A stretch of 64,000 bases of DNA from Agrypnia vestita (taxonomy: Eukaryota > Arthropoda > Insecta > Trichoptera > Phryganeidae), in assembly GCA_016648135.1 (NCBI GenBank), contig JADDOH010002651.1:1-64000 (forward strand), read 5' to 3'. This document shows, piece after piece, positions 59,874 to 64,000 of the stretch (within the stretch, counting starts at the first letter, position 1; each line of letters opens with the position of its first letter). Made by a program: the position numbers and the translations under genes. The notes below the pieces were generated by a model. That model did not search any database. It saw only the letters and a program-made list of their open reading frames with translations, and was not told the DNA's origin.

Positions 59874-59972
59874 CCTAACTCCGCTAATACTACAGCCAAC
59901 CTAACCTAACCTAACCTAACCTAACCTAACCTAACCTAACCTAACCTAACCTAACTCCGCTAATACTACAGC
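59874..59972 (+). repeat. Interstitial TTAGG-type telomere repeat flanked by a 23-bp direct repeat
   Basis: Eleven uninterrupted CCTAA units (59900-59954), the complement of the insect telomere repeat TTAGG. A 23-bp sequence, starting CCTAACTCCGCTAATAC, occurs as identical copies on each side at 59874-59896 and 59950-59972. Confidence 0.9.
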
Positions 59973-60177
59973 AGTGTTGTTACCGAACTGTCATCCACGA
60001 GTGTTGCAGATTGCAGTTAGATGCGGGCACGCACAATGCTTTCTGAGTAACATAATTACGTCAACCCTATGAGGATGTGCACGAACATAGCCTGCAAGAA
60101 TTTAAATATTTAATAACAAATTGATGTATCAATTACGAAGCTACTTAGGAAACATCTACATTTGAAAAAAAATTAGT

Positions 60178-60236
60178 AAGCACCGGGATGCGAACCCTGA
60201 ACTTTTCCTTTCCGGGGGAAAGCCATAACTGACCAT
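60178..60236 (-). mobile_element. tRNA-derived SINE head (fourth type)
   Basis: Minus strand: TGGTCAGTTATGGC region as A-box and GGTTCGCATCC as B-box. Degraded; no tail recognised. Confidence 0.5.
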
Positions 60237-62570
60237 TATTTTATTAAATCGGGAATATCTTAGATTCAACTAATATTTTAACCCACAAGAAAGTCGAGGT
60301 ACTGGGAGCGGTGGATAAATCAGTCATTAATTTGTATCGCGTCAGTGGTTTACTAGAATATTCTGCATTATTTTTAAAGGAAGATGCGATTATTCCGCGA
60401 TATTAAACGAAGAAAAAATCTTTAATTAGAAGAAAATTACAGAGCTTGCTCTTTAGAAACTTTCCACCGGGTCACTTGAGACCTAAGAAATATCGCAGTA
60501 GCGTTAAAATTGCTTAACAATTCAAACTTAGCAAAATTTTTTAGTTAAAAATAATTTTTAATTTAACTGAATTGTTCGAAATTTAACACTATTAGGTGTA
60601 TCACACATTTCAATTAAATAATTTTAACTAACGATTAATTCATATTTAAAACCACCTTAACATTTGTTTATTATTATTTTCTGGAATATAGTATATTATG
60701 TTAGTAAAACTCTATCCGTTATATAAATAAATATAATTATAACTTAATTTCAATAAAATTACAGATCTCTTACATAATATACAACTTTATAACTATGTAC
60801 TAATTACGCGTCAATTATAACGGGATATTAATATTTTATATTACCAAAAATACAAGAGATTTACTTTGATTGATGTGATAATCGTACATCTTCAGGTGAT
60901 TGAATTATCAGAAGAGCTGGCTTGTTTTTTCGAACGGATGGACAGAGAGTAAGAAATTAAATACAAATCTTAGATTTCAAGCAGATAAGTCTCACGAATG
61001 TAGGTATTCAGAATTATTAGTCTTTCTCTTAATTAATGGGATGTTCATATATATAATAGTCTTGTATTAATATTAAATAGTATTTTCCCTGTACTAATTG
61101 TATTTTATTTAAATGCCCCAATAATAGGGAATGCAATGTGAAAAATTAAGTACAAAGTAAGAAAAATTGTTTTCTATGAAACACATCAAATCGTTTGACT
61201 TTCTAAAAGTATCTAACAAACCTACTTTGTAAATGTACAATCACTCCGTCTGGAGCAATCAATTGAGGATAAGGGTCAAAACGTTGAGTTATGTGATCGC
61301 CATACCAAGGACACGGAACCGATTCTCCTTTCCTTTCTGTTGTGAATTGATCCTTTCAGGGATGCTGCAAAAAAGGAATGGGCGGTGTGAGGCACAGAAA
61401 GGAAGATAAAGAAAGGAGGGGTTATGAACGCAGATAAAATGGCGAAATGCTTAGTCGGCGGTATTTGTAGTGGCTCTAAGTGGAATCAGCAGGGGACGCT
61501 GATCCTGTTCTCCCATTATTAGTCGTTGTGACAGTGGTGCCACTTTGGCGAGTGAATTTTTACAGGATCGTTTCGGATATTTCTCCCCTATTTTACTGGA
61601 GACCCTTATCTGTCCGAGTAGGTCGAAGGGTTGTCCGCTCTTGCCGGGACTACGGGAGCACACGTAAACAGGTTATGTGCACAGCGTGTGAAGTTGTCGT
61701 TCTTGTTACATATTTCACGAAATTGTATCATAACAGTATCGCGATTGTCCTTTCCATGTTACTATATCTACACAATTTTTATACTACATGTCTACAAGTT
61801 GTAGGTCTTGTGCGATAAAAAGGATGATTTGATTCCACAACATAAATAAAGTTAAAAAATGATTATATAAATAGAAAAAATGATATTTGGGATGTTAGAT
61901 AAAATTAATAGAGTTTGTAAGATTATTATAAAACTTTTTGGAAATATTTTCTACCAAAATAATAATTTTGGTAGAAAATAGAAAAAAAAACCAACATCAA
62001 CATTTTAAAAAATTAACTCAATTCTCAGCAGCCATATCCAATTACATGCTTAAATTCTGTGGCTCACTATATTTTAATAAAGTAATTTTATTACATGATA
62101 TAACTTCTTAGATATTTTTCGAGTTTCGAGAGATCTTTTTAAGAATCTTAAAGTTTTTAACTTTCCCGATAAATTAGAGACTAGAAGAATAGTGATGGAC
62201 TTGTTCTTTTTAGGTAAACAAATTAATAAATTATACTATCGACGGTCCTCAATTATTACGTATCTACTTGCCGTACGTATCCGTCTCGGGTAACTAGAAG
62301 TCATGCAGGTTTTGCCGTGGAAACTGCAGCTACCAACTACGTTTTTAATTCCCCACTGCAAAGGCTTCCTAGCCTGTCAAAATGACACAAGCAATTTCAC
62401 GTTTTTTCCACCAACTTTATAATTTTCAAACATATTTTAAAAGGTGTATTGAAAGATTACTGGTATTTGTCGAATTGGACTTAAATAATTGATTTGTATT
62501 TCAGTAGGAACAAGTTATGAAATAAAACAATGAACTTTGTTTTTTTCCACTTATATTTGAGCACTTGTTT
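60237..62570. other. Stretch without recognised genes
   Basis: AT-rich, with a GC-richer segment at 61330-61700. There an open frame of 112 codons (61480-61818, plus) overlaps one of 70 codons on the minus strand; I recognise neither. A perfect hairpin with 16-bp arms (61945-61960 and 61965-61980) is present. Confidence 0.4.
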
Positions 62571-62574
62571 CACT

Positions 62575-62995
62575 ACATGTTTCGGAAACGTCCGTTTCCT
62601 TCATCAGGTGAATTAAGACTGAGGTATGTGGGAGTGGTTGTCTGGTGTGTGGGTTGTGGATTTGGTAGAAGTGGGGGGGGTATCTAGGTGGTGGGAGATC
62701 GGGAACATTGTAAGAAGGGGTGATGTGAAGGGTTGTACTTGATTATTGGTTATGTTTTTTGTTGTGTTCAGGTTTTTATGAATTTCAAGCGTTTCTAAAT
62801 TATTTTGTTTTAGGCCGTATGTCTGTTAATGTAGGATGTGTATTTTTGTATTGCTGAATATGTGGTTATTTTCTATAATAAGATTGGCATATTCTGAAAA
62901 ATTATGATTTGTGAGGCACCTTTTATGTTCTTTAAATCTTTTTTCTATTGATCTGCCTGTCCGACCTATATAAATCATTTGTATTTCAGTTGTTG
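62575..62995 (-). mobile_element. Penelope-like element, GIY-YIG end and terminal repeat
   Basis: Minus strand: endonuclease relic from 62978, then a terminal block (about 62610-62575) CCTGATGAAGGAAACGGACG followed by TTTCCGAAACATGTAGTG. The RT is missing. Confidence 0.85.
62700..62978 (-). pseudogene. Penelope-like GIY-YIG endonuclease
   Basis: The minus frame from 62978 begins MIYIGRTGRSIEKRFKEHKR (GIY-YIG pattern with YIG, then R and EH) and runs through SEYANLIIENNHIFSNTKIH to a stop. After a frameshift it continues NNLETLEIHKNLNT, the 'L..LE..EI' block that follows in these proteins, and fades into the terminal region. A truncated, inactive relative of the copy at 54670 but clearly diverged from it, so probably a different PLE family. 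Confidence 0.85.
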
Positions 62996-63090
62996 ATTGA
63001 GTGAGATAACTAACGTTAATGTAAAGTTTTTATTATATTATGATTTTCTATGCTTGTGCTATTGCTTTTCACTCTATATTATTGCTATTA

Positions 63091-63122
<32 letters not shown>
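63091..63122. repeat. (TA)n microsatellite
   Basis: About 16 AT dinucleotides. Confidence 0.9.
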
Positions 63123-63124
<2 letters not shown>

Positions 63125-63529
63125 TTTATCATTTTTATTATATTATGCTTTCCCTAAGCTTCTGCTTTTGTTATTACTTGCTTTTTTCTTTTTACTTTAT
63201 ATTATATTTATATACTTGTATTTTAAGTATTTGCTTTCCACTTGATGTTATTATTTTTTCTTGATTGTATTTCTTGAGCAATCATTTAATTTTAATTCAA
63301 AGTATTCATTCTATAAATGTAAAATCTACCTTTTTTTTTTTATAAAAGCCCTGTACGGCGTTAATAATTAAATATGTAAATAAAATACTATAATAATATA
63401 ACTCATGAATAACTCATGAATAATATTTTTAGTTTATAAATATAAAAACTTTAAAAACATTTTTAATTTAAATTTAATTTTCATTTAAATATTATAAATC
63501 TATAAAAATATTTTTAATTAAATATATAA

Positions 63530-63714
63530 CCGTAAACTCATGGGACATAATAATTAATAATGACCCTTGCATGTAACACGAGCCGCGCTGATTTATGTGT
63601 AACACTCGGGCGCCCGGGCTTCATTAGGGGATAATCATCGTCAGTGTTGTTGTTGTAATTCCAGCGTAATTTCAGCAAGTTACGGACGAAATATATAGAA
63701 ATTCGAAATTAGGA
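63530..63714 (+). repeat. Unclassified dispersed repeat, copy 3
   Basis: The longest copy of the family. It includes GAGCCGCGCTGATTTATG, CGGGCGCCCGGGC (a CG-rich palindromic patch), ATCATCGTCAGTGTTGTTG, AATTCCAGC and AGTTACGGACG. Confidence 0.7.
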
Positions 63715-64000
63715 AATATTTGATAAGGCATTCAGTAACCTAATCATATATAAATACATATTATTTACAAATATCATTCTATTCAATTACAAGAGTAAAT
63801 ATACTTTAAATTTTAATTTTTTTCAAATTCTGACGAAGAAAATTATTGTTTCCAAAACTAGTTGGTAAAATAAATTCCTAAACTCAAGTGGTCACTCAAA
63901 ATTCATCATAAATTTGATATTATTAAATAATCTGTCTTCCATAAATCCAAATCGATCGACTATTTTTGGTTTTTGTAAAAAATTTAAAATAAGAATATCT

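Noticed and set aside
59874..59972. True chromosome end
   Set aside because: Only eleven units, with unique sequence continuing on both sides, so it is interstitial.
62997..63264. Hydrophobic frames of 82 and 74 codons
   Set aside because: They cross the (TA)n microsatellite and T-rich low-complexity sequence; no evidence of a gene.

Overview
The window reads as AT-rich arthropod (very probably insect) nuclear DNA: intergenic or intronic sequence filled with transposable-element remains. Nothing in it looks bacterial, and I could not support a single intact host protein-coding gene. The insect reading rests on an interstitial (TTAGG)n array near 59.9 kb, an R1-like LINE relic, a piggyBac relic flanked by TTAA, Penelope-like elements, several tRNA-derived SINEs, and TATA plus TCAG-initiator core promoters inside a long repeat. 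TTAGG telomeres are known from Lepidoptera, Coleoptera, Hymenoptera and Hemiptera and are absent from Diptera. The sequence does not let me choose an order.

Layout. 1-5.6 kb: AT-rich DNA with a small foldback at 0.5 kb, an unrecognised 138-codon ORF, and a degraded dispersed repeat (2.3-2.8 kb). 5.6-5.9 kb: a solo LTR with a 4-bp target duplication. 6.3-8.2 kb: a tRNA-derived SINE and a dead Jockey/CR1-like LINE on the minus strand. 8.2-11.7 kb: first copy of a long, non-coding, promoter-bearing repeat that carries a nested insertion. 11.7-18.7 kb: mostly unannotatable, with a Penelope-type foldback at 16.9 kb. 18.7-23.4 kb: tRNA-derived SINEs and a GC-richer unique stretch. 23.5-26.4 kb: second long-repeat copy, followed by an RTE-type LINE tail. 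28 kb: two head-to-tail copies of the family nested in copy 1. 33-36.2 kb: tandem duplication and hairpin, SINE, fragment of the long repeat, and an R1-like LINE pseudogene on the minus strand. 36.7-44.9 kb: a Tc1/mariner-like MITE, Penelope scrap, two RTE-like LINE pieces and a piggyBac remnant. 47.3-49.9 kb: third long-repeat copy. 52.9-57.1 kb: palindromic CGCG-rich arrays, a Penelope-like C-terminus, two MITEs (one with a clean hAT-type 8-bp target duplication) and a degraded repeat with internal tandem units. 58-64 kb: G-rich tract, Penelope ends, the telomere-like array, a SINE, a Penelope GIY-YIG relic and an unclassified dispersed family.

There is no gene system here in the operon sense. 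What the window does show is insertion history, with target duplications, an empty-site paralogue and nested copies. It also holds one long repeat whose TATA-initiator promoter is kept at fixed spacing in three copies and is followed by a 55-61-bp minisatellite with a different unit number in each copy. That repeat is the best candidate for something not yet described. LINE and Penelope calls come from motifs I translated by eye across frameshifts; repeat boundaries are approximate unless a target duplication is given.
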